Assembly (NCBI RefSeq): GCF_013364155.1
Contig: NZ_CP054916.1
Location: forward strand, 9,454,001-9,518,000
From: Streptomyces sp. NA02950
Lineage (GTDB): Bacteria; Actinomycetota; Actinomycetes; Streptomycetales; Streptomycetaceae
Length of the DNA stretch: 64,000 nucleotides
Direction of reading: 5' to 3'
Position numbers and translations under genes: made by a program. The notes under the pieces were generated by a model that saw nothing but the letters and a program-made list of their open reading frames with translations, did no database searches and was not told where the DNA came from. Below are positions 9,451 through 17,062 of the stretch, piece by piece. Within the stretch, counting starts at the first letter, position 1; every line of letters starts with the position of its first letter.

Positions 9451-9580
9451 ACCGCTTCCAGTTCGTCGCCGACCACCACCGCCGCTACGGCGTGAAGCGG
9501 CTGTGCGCTACGAGAAGACCGCCACCGTCTACCGGGCCGGGCTCCTCGTCGCAGGCATCTTCCTCTGGTCCGCACGATGA
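9447..9580 (+). pseudogene. Hybrid remnant: IS3 OrfB N-terminus joined to an IS5-type transposase C-terminus
   Basis: The first 20 codons (VNRFQFVADHHRRYGVKRLC) are a normal IS3 OrfB start. At about 9506 the sequence switches, in another frame, to RYEKTATVYRAGLLVAGIFL, which resembles the last residues of an IS5-type DDE transposase and ends at the stop at 9578-9580. The junction is a deletion scar. Confidence 0.7.
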
Positions 9581-9744
9581 TCCGAAAGAAACGGCCTCAG
9601 AAGCCATCCGCTTACCGCTCGGCAGGCTTGATCAGTCGAACACGGTTTTTGTTCGGGTGATCTCTCGGCAGTCGGGACATAGCGGCAGGGCCTCCTGGTA
9701 GCTCGGGGTTGCGATCCCAACCGAGCAGCACCAGGAGGCACCCT

Positions 9745-10686
9745 GTGTCGCAGTCTTTCGTGCTGGCGTCTTTGGAGTCCAACGCGCCGTCTCTGGCGTG
9801 TGACTGTCTCGCGCACAGGTTCGGCAACGCGGCGGACGGGCCGGACCGCGTGCGGTGTTACGGCTCCGGCCTGACGGAGGCGGAGTGGCAGGTCATCCGG
9901 CCGCTGCTGCCGGTCCCCGCGTGGTTTCAGGGGCGGGGTGGGCGGCCGGAGGGCTATTGCCACCGCGTGATGTCGGATGCGGTCCGCTATGTAGTCGACA
10001 ACGGCGTCAAGTGGGTCGACCTGCCCTGTGACTTCCCGCCGTACCGGCGGGTGCACGCGTTCGCCCGCCGCTGGCAGGTGACGGGCTTGCTTGCCGAGCT
10101 CCACGACCGGCTGCGCGACAAGGTGCGCCAGAAGGAAGGCCGTTCGCCGGACCCGACGGCCGCCATCGTGGACTCGCAGTCACTGCGGGCAGCGGCGAAC
10201 ATTCCGCGCTCGACGTCCGGGTGGGACGGCGGGAAGAAGGTGGGCGGCCGCAAGCGGCACCTGGTGGTGGACTGCCTCGGCCTGGTCTTGGCCGTCGTGG
10301 TGAGCGCGGCGAGCGTGCAGGACCGCCACGCCGCACTGCCCTTGCTGGAGCGGCTGCGCACCATGTACGTCTCCATCCGCCTCGTCTGGGCGGACGGTGG
10401 CTATGCGGGTCGGCTCGTCGACTGGGCGGCCGACAAGCTCCAGATCACCCTTGAGATCGTCAAACGCACCGACGACACCAGCGGGTTCGTGGTGCTGCCG
10501 CGCAGGTGGGTGGTGGAAAGAACGCTGAGCTGGCTGATGCGCTCGCGCCGCCTGGTGCGCGACTACGAGACGCTGCCCGCCATGCACGAGGCCATGGTGC
10601 TGTGGTCCATGACCATGCTCATGAGGAGCCGCCTGGCCGGGCGCCGGCCGGGCGCCTTCAGTCGGCCGGCGCCCCGAGCGGGGTGA
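9745..10686 (+). CDS. IS5-family DDE transposase
   Basis: A 313-residue transposase. An N-terminal DUF4096-type helical domain (LTEAEWQVIRPLLP) is followed by an RNase-H-like domain: AAIVDSQS (first Asp), VWADGGYAG (second Asp) and RRWVVERTLSWL (Glu). GTG at 9745 is chosen because AGGAGG lies six bases upstream; the open frame begins earlier without homology. The 3' end overlaps the convergent accessory gene by 29 bases. It looks intact. Confidence 0.92.
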   Translation: MSQSFVLASLESNAPSLACDCLAHRFGNAADGPDRVRCYGSGLTEAEWQVIRPLLPVPAWFQGRGGRPEGYCHRVMSDAVRYVVDNGVKWVDLPCDFPPYRRVHAFARRWQVTGLLAELHDRLRDKVRQKEGRSPDPTAAIVDSQSLRAAANIPRSTSGWDGGKKVGGRKRHLVVDCLGLVLAVVVSAASVQDRHAALPLLERLRTMYVSIRLVWADGGYAGRLVDWAADKLQITLEIVKRTDDTSGFVVLPRRWVVERTLSWLMRSRRLVRDYETLPAMHEAMVLWSMTMLMRSRLAGRRPGAFSRPAPRAG

Positions 10687-11128
10687 ACACCCCCGCCCGC
10701 ACCTGGAGTGCCCACCCCCGCTCCACCAGGCGTTTCGTCTTCGACCGCAGCCCCTCGACCTTCGCTGGAACCGCCTGAAGGCCCAGGGCTGCGGCCAGCT
10801 GCTGGCACCGCATACCCTCCCGGGCCGCATCCGGCTCCAGCACGGACATGATCCGCTGGTAGTCCGGAGGCAGGGCCGTCGCTGTCATGCCCTCGACCCG
10901 TCTGGGCACCACCGACCCCGCCACCGCACTCACCACCGGCTCCGCGACCGCGACAGGCGGCTCCGCCAGCACCTCGGCCACCGTCACCCGGGCATCCGCC
11001 AGACGCTGAAGTGCCCGCTCCGCCTCGCCGAGCGCAGACTGCACCCGCTCGGCCTCCTCCCGCAGCCGTGCCACCTCTTCCCGGACCTTCTTCTCCCGGG
11101 CCTCCAGCAGACCGAGCACCGACGGCAC
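10658..11128 (-). CDS. IS-associated accessory protein: coiled coil plus winged-helix-like domain
   Basis: A 156-residue protein of no recognised name. Residues about 5-50 form a charged coiled coil (REEVARLREEAERVQSALGE), then comes an Ala/Val/Pro-rich linker. Residues about 90-150 look like a winged helix: CQQLAAALGLQAVPAKVEGL, then KRLVERGW and a wing GVFTP. The GTG start at 11128 has GGAGG about seven bases upstream. It converges on, and overlaps, the IS5 transposase. A homologue with the same domains sits in the same position in the second IS5 element (51592-52129). A role as regulator or DNA-binding partner of the transposase is inferred only. Confidence 0.75.
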   Translation of the reverse strand: MPSVLGLLEAREKKVREEVARLREEAERVQSALGEAERALQRLADARVTVAEVLAEPPVAVAEPVVSAVAGSVVPRRVEGMTATALPPDYQRIMSVLEPDAAREGMRCQQLAAALGLQAVPAKVEGLRSKTKRLVERGWALQVRAGVFTPLGAPAD

Positions 11129-11251
11129 GAGCCACCTCCACAAGCAAGACGAACGGACGAACCACGCCCATCTCTGTCGCCGCCAGCCGGAGTTCATGCC
11201 CACCCAGCCCGAACCAAACGATCACGTTCGGAAAGCGGATGGCGTCTGAGG

Positions 11252-11634
11252 TAGTCCTGTGACCTGCGGTTATGTGAACACCTCTGACTTCATCATGCTG
11301 TTGATCTGGGATGCGGCAGTTCAGATGGGAAGTGTTGCAACTCAACTGGTAATTCTTTTGAGTTCGGTGTGATCGAGGTGGGCAGTGTGGCATGTCCATA
11401 AAAAGAGCCTCGGGGTGGGGTCGAGGTGCAGCGTGTTGTGTATCGGGGTGGCGGCGGTGGTGTCTGCCAGCCCGTTTGTCGTGAGTGTCCGCGCCGATGA
11501 GATCGACACAGGTAGATAGATTGGGGGTTCCGGGGTCTCCGGACTGTGTCCCTGACAGGCGCGGTCGGGCAGGCCCCGGTCTGCTGTAGGTCAGCCGTCG
11601 GTGATGGTCAGCGGGAGGCTGGGGCAGATTTGAA
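11252..11634. other. AT-richer intergenic stretch with a possible minus-strand terminator
   Basis: No gene is supported. On the minus strand about 11428-11400 reads CCTCG, a 9-base loop, CGAGG, then CTCTTTTT: a short stem with a U-tract that could end transcription coming from the ketosynthase operon, although it lies about 380 bases past the last stop. The local GC is clearly lower than on either side. Confidence 0.35.
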
Positions 11635-11780
11635 CAACCCTCGGCTCGGATGCCTTGGCGAGTCCAGAAGAGCGCCTTCACCATGCCGCGCTGGCAGGTG
11701 TGCCGGAGCTCTTCGAGAAGCACGGCATCTCCCGTCCGCGCGGCAAGGCCATTGAGGACGTCGTCCAGTCCGCGCACTGA
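11635..11780 (+). pseudogene. C-terminal gene remnant, unidentified
   Basis: A 48-codon open stretch ends in FEKHGISRPRGKAIEDVVQS and a stop at 11778-11780. It reads like the tail of a real protein (charged helices, normal composition) but begins after an in-frame TGA near 11627-11631 and has no start site. I do not recognise the family. It converges on the phosphoramidate operon. Confidence 0.35.
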
Positions 11781-11807
11781 GCCGGATGCGGTGACCCGGT
11801 GGGGCCC

Positions 11808-13928
11808 TCACCCGCTCGCGTCGGCGAGCTGGTATCCGAACCGGCTCGCGACCGTGACGAGTTCCGGGTGCCGGAACCGTGCGGCGAGCGTTTCGTCGCC
11901 GTACCACTCCCGCCACTCGCCGACCTTGCCGCGCCGCATGATGCGCGGCGGGCACCCGGCTGATCCACGGTCCTGGACGCCCTGCGCGGCAACGCGGTCC
12001 TCGTGCGCCCGCATCCGCACGTAGTCACTGCGTTCCACCGCCCGCGCGACCGCCTCCGGCGACCGCGTCAGGCCGAAGGCGCTCAGCAGTCGCAGTGTGA
12101 CCGCCGTCGGATCCGCCTTCAGATCCTCGAACCGTACGACCGCGGACCGGCGCAGTCCCGGCAGGGCGTCGTGCCAGGACCGGTAGAGGTCGACCCAGCC
12201 CTGAATGGGCGGCTCATCGTTGATGCCGAGACCGTCGAGGAACTCTTCGAAGGCTCCCTTTCCCTTGTCGCTGCCCGGCAGCCACATCGAGACGAAGCTG
12301 CGGAACCAGTGGTAGGAGGAGTGGATCGCGTCACGCGGATCACGCACCAGCAGGACCGCCCCGGCAAGCGGTACGTCGGTGAAATCCTGAGGTGGCAGGT
12401 GATTCTTGCAGAACCGCAGTTCGCCGGCCTTCGGCCGGACGCTGTTCGTCCGACGGTCATGGGCGTCCACGGCCGACAGCCTGCGGCGGTAGTCCACCGT
12501 TTCGGTGATGACCTGTGCGTCACCGCTCTCGGCGACCCGTTCGGTGTAGGGGTCGAGGTGGGCGAAGCCGAGTTCCATCAGGATGTTGCCGAGCAGCGCG
12601 TTCCCAGAGCCGGGGTAGGCGGCGACCACCACGTCCTGCTCTCCCAGCATCCTGACATTTTCCTTGTGTAGCTTCACGGGGTCGGGCATGGGCCCATGGG
12701 CTGTTGTCACGGATGTTCCTTGTCCCTTGTCGCGGCGTTCCATCGGCACGCCGTGCGGCCGGTTCTGCGCCTCCGCCCAGACGGCCGTCGCTATGTTTCC
12801 GCCGAATCCAAGGGCCAGCTGGGCGGTGACGCCGCCCTTGTGTGGTCCGGGCCGCGGCGCGAGCTGCGCATGCGGCTGCGTCAGCGGTGTGACGGCGGGC
12901 AGAAAGCCCTCGCGGTATGCGTTGGCGGTGATGACGGCCTCCAGCATCGGCGCGGTGCCCATGGTGTGGCCGAGCAGGGGCTTGAAGCCGAAGGCGACGG
13001 CTTGGTCGCCCAGATGGGCCAGGGCGGCCCGGTCCGTGTTGTCACATTCCCGGGTGCCCGTGGCGTGTGCCGCGTAGTAGCCGGCATCCCCCGGGGAGAC
13101 GTCGGCCATGCGCAGGGACGCGTCCAAGGCCCGCAGCACATGGGTGAAGGACGGCTCGATGCTGGTCGGGTGATAGGCGTCATTACTCATGGCGGTGCCC
13201 AGCAGCCGTGCATACGCCTCTTTGGAGGAGCGTGCGGACCGGGACAGGACCAGCGCGCCGGCTCCTTCCCCCATGACGAATCCGCTGGTTCCCGACTGCA
13301 GGGGACGGCAGACGTCGTCCGGAGACTTGTCGTACACGAGCGCCCCGAGCTCGGAGAACAGACGTATCTCCTCGCCGTCGGCACCGATGTCAGCGGAGAC
13401 GACCACCGCGTCCGTGGCGTCCCCCATGAGCAGCAGCCGGTGTGCGACGGCCAGTGCGTGCAAGCCGGAGGAACACGCGGTGCTTACGATGACGAAGGGG
13501 CCGTGGTAGCCGTGGCGCCGCATCACCTCGCTGCCGCTCGTCGTCCACGTCTGCTCGACGAACATGCGCCGGGCGCTGCCCTCTCCCCAAGCCAGGTACC
13601 GCGCGCGCAAGCGCTCCCGGTCGGCCCCTGTGGTGGCGTGCACCACCGCCACCCGCTCGCCCGGGCGCCATCCCCTGGCGAGCGCGTCGACGATAGCTTC
13701 ATCGGCGGCGGCGGTCACGGCCCGCGTGTAGCGGGTACCCGCCGGCTCCGGGGCGGCGTGTTCGGGTACGCGCGCGATCCAGCACGGATCGGGAAAACGA
13801 CCACCCAGTCCGGTGTGCGGCCGCGCGCTGGTCCGGCCGGAGAGCAGTCCGGCCCACAGCGGGTCCATCCCCCAGCCGTAGCCCGTGACCGCGCCGACGC
13901 CGAGGACGTCCACGGCCCGGGCGGTCAT
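11808..13928 (-). CDS. Ketosynthase-sulfotransferase fusion protein (putative phosphoramidate transferase)
   Basis: A 706-residue two-domain protein. Residues 1 to about 390 are a beta-ketoacyl synthase with a full catalytic triad: Cys152 in STACSSGLHAL, His288 in HATGT and His321 in GHTMG. Residues about 430-706 are a sulfotransferase fold: the 5'-phosphosulfate loop is AAYPGSGNALL (436-446), the 3'-phosphate motif is VRDPRDAIHSSYH (528-540), and RRGKVGEW is at 665-672. No acyl carrier protein is visible nearby. It is the last gene of the operon and its ATG overlaps the methyltransferase stop (ATGA). Because the operon seems to build a 3'-phospho-CDP-phosphoramidate, a PAPS look-alike, I infer that the sulfotransferase domain transfers a phosphoramidate, or possibly sulfate, to a ketosynthase-linked product. 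Confidence 0.93.
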   Translation of the reverse strand: MTARAVDVLGVGAVTGYGWGMDPLWAGLLSGRTSARPHTGLGGRFPDPCWIARVPEHAAPEPAGTRYTRAVTAAADEAIVDALARGWRPGERVAVVHATTGADRERLRARYLAWGEGSARRMFVEQTWTTSGSEVMRRHGYHGPFVIVSTACSSGLHALAVAHRLLLMGDATDAVVVSADIGADGEEIRLFSELGALVYDKSPDDVCRPLQSGTSGFVMGEGAGALVLSRSARSSKEAYARLLGTAMSNDAYHPTSIEPSFTHVLRALDASLRMADVSPGDAGYYAAHATGTRECDNTDRAALAHLGDQAVAFGFKPLLGHTMGTAPMLEAVITANAYREGFLPAVTPLTQPHAQLAPRPGPHKGGVTAQLALGFGGNIATAVWAEAQNRPHGVPMERRDKGQGTSVTTAHGPMPDPVKLHKENVRMLGEQDVVVAAYPGSGNALLGNILMELGFAHLDPYTERVAESGDAQVITETVDYRRRLSAVDAHDRRTNSVRPKAGELRFCKNHLPPQDFTDVPLAGAVLLVRDPRDAIHSSYHWFRSFVSMWLPGSDKGKGAFEEFLDGLGINDEPPIQGWVDLYRSWHDALPGLRRSAVVRFEDLKADPTAVTLRLLSAFGLTRSPEAVARAVERSDYVRMRAHEDRVAAQGVQDRGSAGCPPRIMRRGKVGEWREWYGDETLAARFRHPELVTVASRFGYQLADASG

Positions 13929-14998
13929 GAGCGGTCCTCCGCCTTGCGGGCGACGAGCAGGCCGCTGGCCGCTGACGGAACGGGCTGATCCAGCGGCAAC
14001 CGCTCCGTGAACGTGAACCCGGCACCGGCCAGCATGGACTCGTACTCGGCGCGCGTGTGGTTACCGCCCCCGACCGTGTCCACCAGCATGTTGAGGCACA
14101 TCAGCGCGGCATCCGCGGGGCCCGTCCCGTCGTCCTCGACGAACGCCTCCACGATGATCAGAGTTCCTCCACCGTCCAGCGCGGCATGGCACTTGCGGAG
14201 GATCCGCTCGTTAGTGTCCCGGTCGAACATGTGGAGGACGTTGCTCAAGGTGATCACGTCATAGCCGCCGGGAAGGGTCTCGTCGGCGATCAGGTCGCCG
14301 GGGTGTACGGCGATGCGGTCGTCCAGTCCGGCCTGCTTGAGGGTGCCGGCCGTGAGGGCACACACCGGTGGCAGGTCGAAGACCGTGGCGCGCAGGGCGG
14401 GGTGGAGTCGGCACAGCCGCACGGCCAGTTCTCCGGGGCCGCCGCCGACGTCGAGCAGGCCGCGATGGGGAGCGAAGTCGAAAGACCGTGCGACCGTGTC
14501 GGCGACGGGCCTCGACAATGAGCGCATCGCCTTCCAGAACAACTCGATCTCGTCGACGCCCGCGGTGGCGAACTTGGCGGACCTCTCGCGTACGCTCCAC
14601 ACGGTCGGCCGGTTCTCGCGCAGAGCGGTGAACAGTTCGCCCCACGCGGGGTACTGCTGTTCCTCGATCAGCCTGACGAAGCCGCCCAGCCAGAAGGGCT
14701 CCGAGGAGACCAAGTACCTGGAGCTGATAGGGCTGTTGCCGAACCGCTCGCCGTCCTCCTCGGGGATCAGTAACCCAAGCGAGACGCACGCCGTCACCAG
14801 CATGAGCGCGGGTCGCTTCCGAAGGACGAGAGCGGCTCCCAGCTCCTTGGCACTCATCGGCCCGCGTTGGGCCAGCACATCGAACAGACCTAGCCGTACC
14901 GCTGTGGCCAGCACCATCGTGCGCCGGAAACCGTCGAGCATGGACAGCAGTGGCTTGGCCGTGGTCGTCGCATGCGATGCTGATCTCACTTTGCTCAT
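13925..14998 (-). CDS. SAM-dependent O-methyltransferase (acetylserotonin/hydroxyneurospori type)
   Basis: A 357-residue methyltransferase. The N-terminal winged-helix dimerisation domain (LGLFDVLAQRGPMSAKELG) is followed by a Rossmann domain with SAM motif I LLDVGGGPGELAVRL, then FDLPPV and the late LSNVLHMFDRD segment. Such enzymes methylate hydroxyls on aromatic, polyketide or phospho-type products. The ATG at 14998 has GGAG immediately before it, too close to serve it; the GTG at 14989 is nine bases from that GGAG and may be the true start. It lies 86 bases after the kinase gene and overlaps the ketosynthase gene by 4 bases. It may O-methylate the phosphoramidate, or the scaffold. Confidence 0.92.
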   Translation of the reverse strand: MSKVRSASHATTTAKPLLSMLDGFRRTMVLATAVRLGLFDVLAQRGPMSAKELGAALVLRKRPALMLVTACVSLGLLIPEEDGERFGNSPISSRYLVSSEPFWLGGFVRLIEEQQYPAWGELFTALRENRPTVWSVRERSAKFATAGVDEIELFWKAMRSLSRPVADTVARSFDFAPHRGLLDVGGGPGELAVRLCRLHPALRATVFDLPPVCALTAGTLKQAGLDDRIAVHPGDLIADETLPGGYDVITLSNVLHMFDRDTNERILRKCHAALDGGGTLIIVEAFVEDDGTGPADAALMCLNMLVDTVGGGNHTRAEYESMLAGAGFTFTERLPLDQPVPSAASGLLVARKAEDRS

Positions 14999-15084
14999 CT
15001 CCAACTCGGTTTTGTGTCGGTGTACTCGGCATGGGGCATGCCGCTCGGGGCGTCCGCCCGGCCTGGCGGGCGGACGCCGGGGTT

Positions 15085-15639
15085 TCATCGCTCGGCGGGG
15101 TGCGCACCGCGTGCGGTGAGGACTTCGACGATTCGGTCGGCCGCCAGATCTGCGGTGGTCGCTCCGTGGTTGTCGATCACCAAGTCGGAGCTGCGGGGGA
15201 ACTCGGCCGTGGTGTGCACGCCCACTACGTGCGGCAGTGCGCGTCGTCCTGTGGTGGGATCCGGGTAGAAGTCCGCCTTCCCGGCCCTGCCCCTCAGTTC
15301 CTCGATCGGAGCCCGCATCCATACCTCGAGGTAGCCCGGAATGTTGGCACGGTTCCACCCATGCACCTCGTGGAACAGGGACACCGTGGCGCACAGCACG
15401 AGATGTCCCTGGGTGACCAGTTCATGGGTGAGCTGGGCATAGAACCGCGCCATGCGCAGCCGATCCCGTGGCTCGTAGCCCATGGGCACGGGCACGATCG
15501 CACGCAACCGGTCGCCGTCGAGCAGGATGGGGCACCGTCCCATGGCGGTGAGACGGTCCGCCACCAAGCGGGCCACCGTGCTCTTTCCCACACCGGACAT
15601 ACCCGTGATCCATACGGCCCCGCAATGGGCTTCGGTCAC
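15085..15639 (-). CDS. APS-kinase-like protein; probable CDP-phosphoramidate 3'-kinase
   Basis: A 184-residue P-loop kinase of the adenylylsulfate kinase family: Walker A GMSGVGKST (13-21), LLDGDRLR in place of the usual DGDNVR, and VVGVHTTAEFPRSSDLVID near the end. In sulfate assimilation this fold phosphorylates the 3'-OH of APS. In Campylobacter jejuni the homologue Cj1415 phosphorylates the 3'-OH of CDP-phosphoramidate. Two points favour the second role: no ATP sulfurylase is present, and the three genes just upstream match the other steps of that pathway. The GTG at 15639 is preferred because it overlaps the previous stop as GTGA; ATG 15648 is the alternative. Confidence 0.9.
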   Translation of the reverse strand: MTEAHCGAVWITGMSGVGKSTVARLVADRLTAMGRCPILLDGDRLRAIVPVPMGYEPRDRLRMARFYAQLTHELVTQGHLVLCATVSLFHEVHGWNRANIPGYLEVWMRAPIEELRGRAGKADFYPDPTTGRRALPHVVGVHTTAEFPRSSDLVIDNHGATTADLAADRIVEVLTARGAHPAER

Positions 15640-16445
15640 CGGCTCCATCTCCCCTCTTCCAGCGCGTCGCTTCCGATGCGTTCCCTGCGGTGAGCGGGGA
15701 GCGGCAGGCGGGACGCGGCATCGAGCCGACCGATGACCTCCAGGCCGGTTTCGGCGTCCGACGGGTGGTCGAACTCGTACCAGGGCCCTTCGACGGCCAC
15801 CGTCGCCACCGGCAGCAGGCGTCGTCGTACGAGGTGACGCAGCAGGCCCGTCATGTCCAGCCCCCGCACCGCCGGGTCGGCGTCGCGAGCCCGGCTCATC
15901 ACAGCCCACCCCACCGGACTGATCCGCAGCAGGCCCATGTACTGGCCCTGGACCTCCGCGGTGGTGGCGGGCCGGTCGCCTATGTCCACCAGCGCACCGG
16001 TCGCGTCACGAACGAAGGTCTCGGCGTCGTCGAGGGGGTCGGCGAACCGCCGGCTCCACAAGGCCTGCCAGTCGGGCTCATAGGCGATCGCGAGGTCGGC
16101 GTGGCACTCGCGGAGACGGCGCACGGTGGCGGGGGAGAACACGATGTCGCCGTAGACGACGAGTACCGTGCCGCGGGACAGCCATGGCTCAGCCGCCGCG
16201 AGCGACTCGACCATCGTCGTCTCGGCCCAGCGGTCGTTGCGGAAGACCGGCAGACCGATCTCGGCGAACGCCTCGGCTCGCCAGCCCGCGACTACGGACG
16301 TATCCACGACACCGGCTTCGCGCAGTGCCGCCACCTGACGCTCCAGCAGCGTCCGACCCCTGATCTCCATCAGACACTTCGGCCGGTCGGCGGTGGCCGG
16401 GCCCATGCGGGAGCCGCGGCCCGCAGCGAGCACCACCGCCCTCAT
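15636..16445 (-). CDS. Nucleotidyltransferase; probable CTP:phosphoglutamine cytidylyltransferase
   Basis: A 269-residue NTP_transferase-fold enzyme. The N-terminal signature is LAAGRGSRMGPATADRPKCL, with the nucleotide-binding glycine loop and the catalytic Lys; VVYGDIVFS holds a metal-binding Asp. The family includes phosphocholine and phosphonate cytidylyltransferases. In the C. jejuni phosphoramidate pathway Cj1416 joins CMP from CTP to phospho-glutamine. Its start overlaps the upstream hydrolase stop by 4 bases (ATGA) and its stop overlaps the kinase start by 4 bases (GTGA), so the three proteins are probably made in fixed ratio. The function is inferred from fold and neighbours; CTP specificity is not visible directly. 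Confidence 0.9.
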   Translation of the reverse strand: MRAVVLAAGRGSRMGPATADRPKCLMEIRGRTLLERQVAALREAGVVDTSVVAGWRAEAFAEIGLPVFRNDRWAETTMVESLAAAEPWLSRGTVLVVYGDIVFSPATVRRLRECHADLAIAYEPDWQALWSRRFADPLDDAETFVRDATGALVDIGDRPATTAEVQGQYMGLLRISPVGWAVMSRARDADPAVRGLDMTGLLRHLVRRRLLPVATVAVEGPWYEFDHPSDAETGLEVIGRLDAASRLPLPAHRRERIGSDALEEGRWSR

Positions 16446-17062
16446 CGGTCTTCACCCCGCAGGAGCCGCCGCACGGCGCAGACGTCGTCGGGGGCGAAGG
16501 GCTCCTCCCGCTCGGGATGCCACATGATTCCCTCGACTGGTGCCCTTTGGTGATGAACGGCTTCGATCACCGGCCCGCAGCGGGCAGTGGGAGCCAGTGG
16601 TGCCGGAGCCACGTACGCCGCCCAACGGTGGTAGCTGTTGACGGTCCGTGGGCCGCCGTCTGCGACACGGACCTCATGGCGGGTGGCGACGTGTCCATCG
16701 ACCCGGGCCAGCTGGCCGCCGAAGGCGTGCACCATGAGCTGCATGCCCCGGCACACACCCAGCACGGGGTGGCCCGTACGCAGGGCCCAGCTCAGAAGAG
16801 CCAGTTCGGTCCTGTCCCGGTCGGGTGAGGGACCGCCGTACGCGGCCAGGTCGTCGCCGCCGGTGAGCACGAGTCCGTCGAGTCCGAAGCCGACGGTAGT
16901 GCGCGCGGCCAGAACCGCGGAGTTGGGCAGCGGCACGGGCACGACCCCGCACCGCTCCAGGAAGGGGAACCAGCGGGCGTCGAGCGCATAGCGGTGTTCG
17001 CCGAACTCGTTGGCGGGCAGGCTGCGTTGAGTGACGCCCACCAGGGGCATGGTCCTGGTCAC
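16442..17062 (-). CDS. Class I glutamine amidotransferase-like hydrolase; probable gamma-glutamyl-CDP-amidate hydrolase
   Basis: A 206-residue peptidase-C26 fold. The nucleophile is Cys104 in LGVCRGMQLM, and the His-Glu pair is in MWHPEREE (His182, Glu184). The oxyanion segment VLTGGDD lies near 65-71. There is no synthetase partner, so it is a stand-alone hydrolase. In C. jejuni the equivalent Cj1417 removes the glutamyl group from glutamine-CDP-phosphoramidate and leaves CDP-phosphoramidate. The GTG start at 17062 overlaps the glutamine-kinase stop by 4 bases (GTGA); the longer frame to 17122 is rejected. Its 3' end overlaps the nucleotidyltransferase start by 4 bases. Confidence 0.9.
   Translation of the reverse strand: MTRTMPLVGVTQRSLPANEFGEHRYALDARWFPFLERCGVVPVPLPNSAVLAARTTVGFGLDGLVLTGGDDLAAYGGPSPDRDRTELALLSWALRTGHPVLGVCRGMQLMVHAFGGQLARVDGHVATRHEVRVADGGPRTVNSYHRWAAYVAPAPLAPTARCGPVIEAVHHQRAPVEGIMWHPEREEPFAPDDVCAVRRLLRGEDR

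Larger units (their letters stand above)
9595..11251. mobile_element. IS5-family element with a convergent accessory gene, copy 1
   Basis: About 1657 bp. The terminal inverted repeats are imperfect: CCTCAGAAGCCATCCGCTTA at the left and, reverse-complemented, CCTCAGACGCCATCCGCTTT at the right. Contents are a plus-strand DDE transposase and a minus-strand accessory gene whose 3' ends overlap. Copy 2 at 51480-53134 has the same plan and almost the same length but different ends, so the layout is conserved, not a chance neighbour. Confidence 0.8.

Noticed and set aside
9595..11251. Target-site duplication of the first IS5 copy
   Set aside because: Flanks are TCA on the left and TGA on the right: both fit TNA but are not direct repeats, so I do not claim a duplication.
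12696..13988. 430-codon plus-strand frame opposite the ketosynthase
   Set aside because: Antisense of the KS-sulfotransferase gene, which has all catalytic motifs; the shadow has none.
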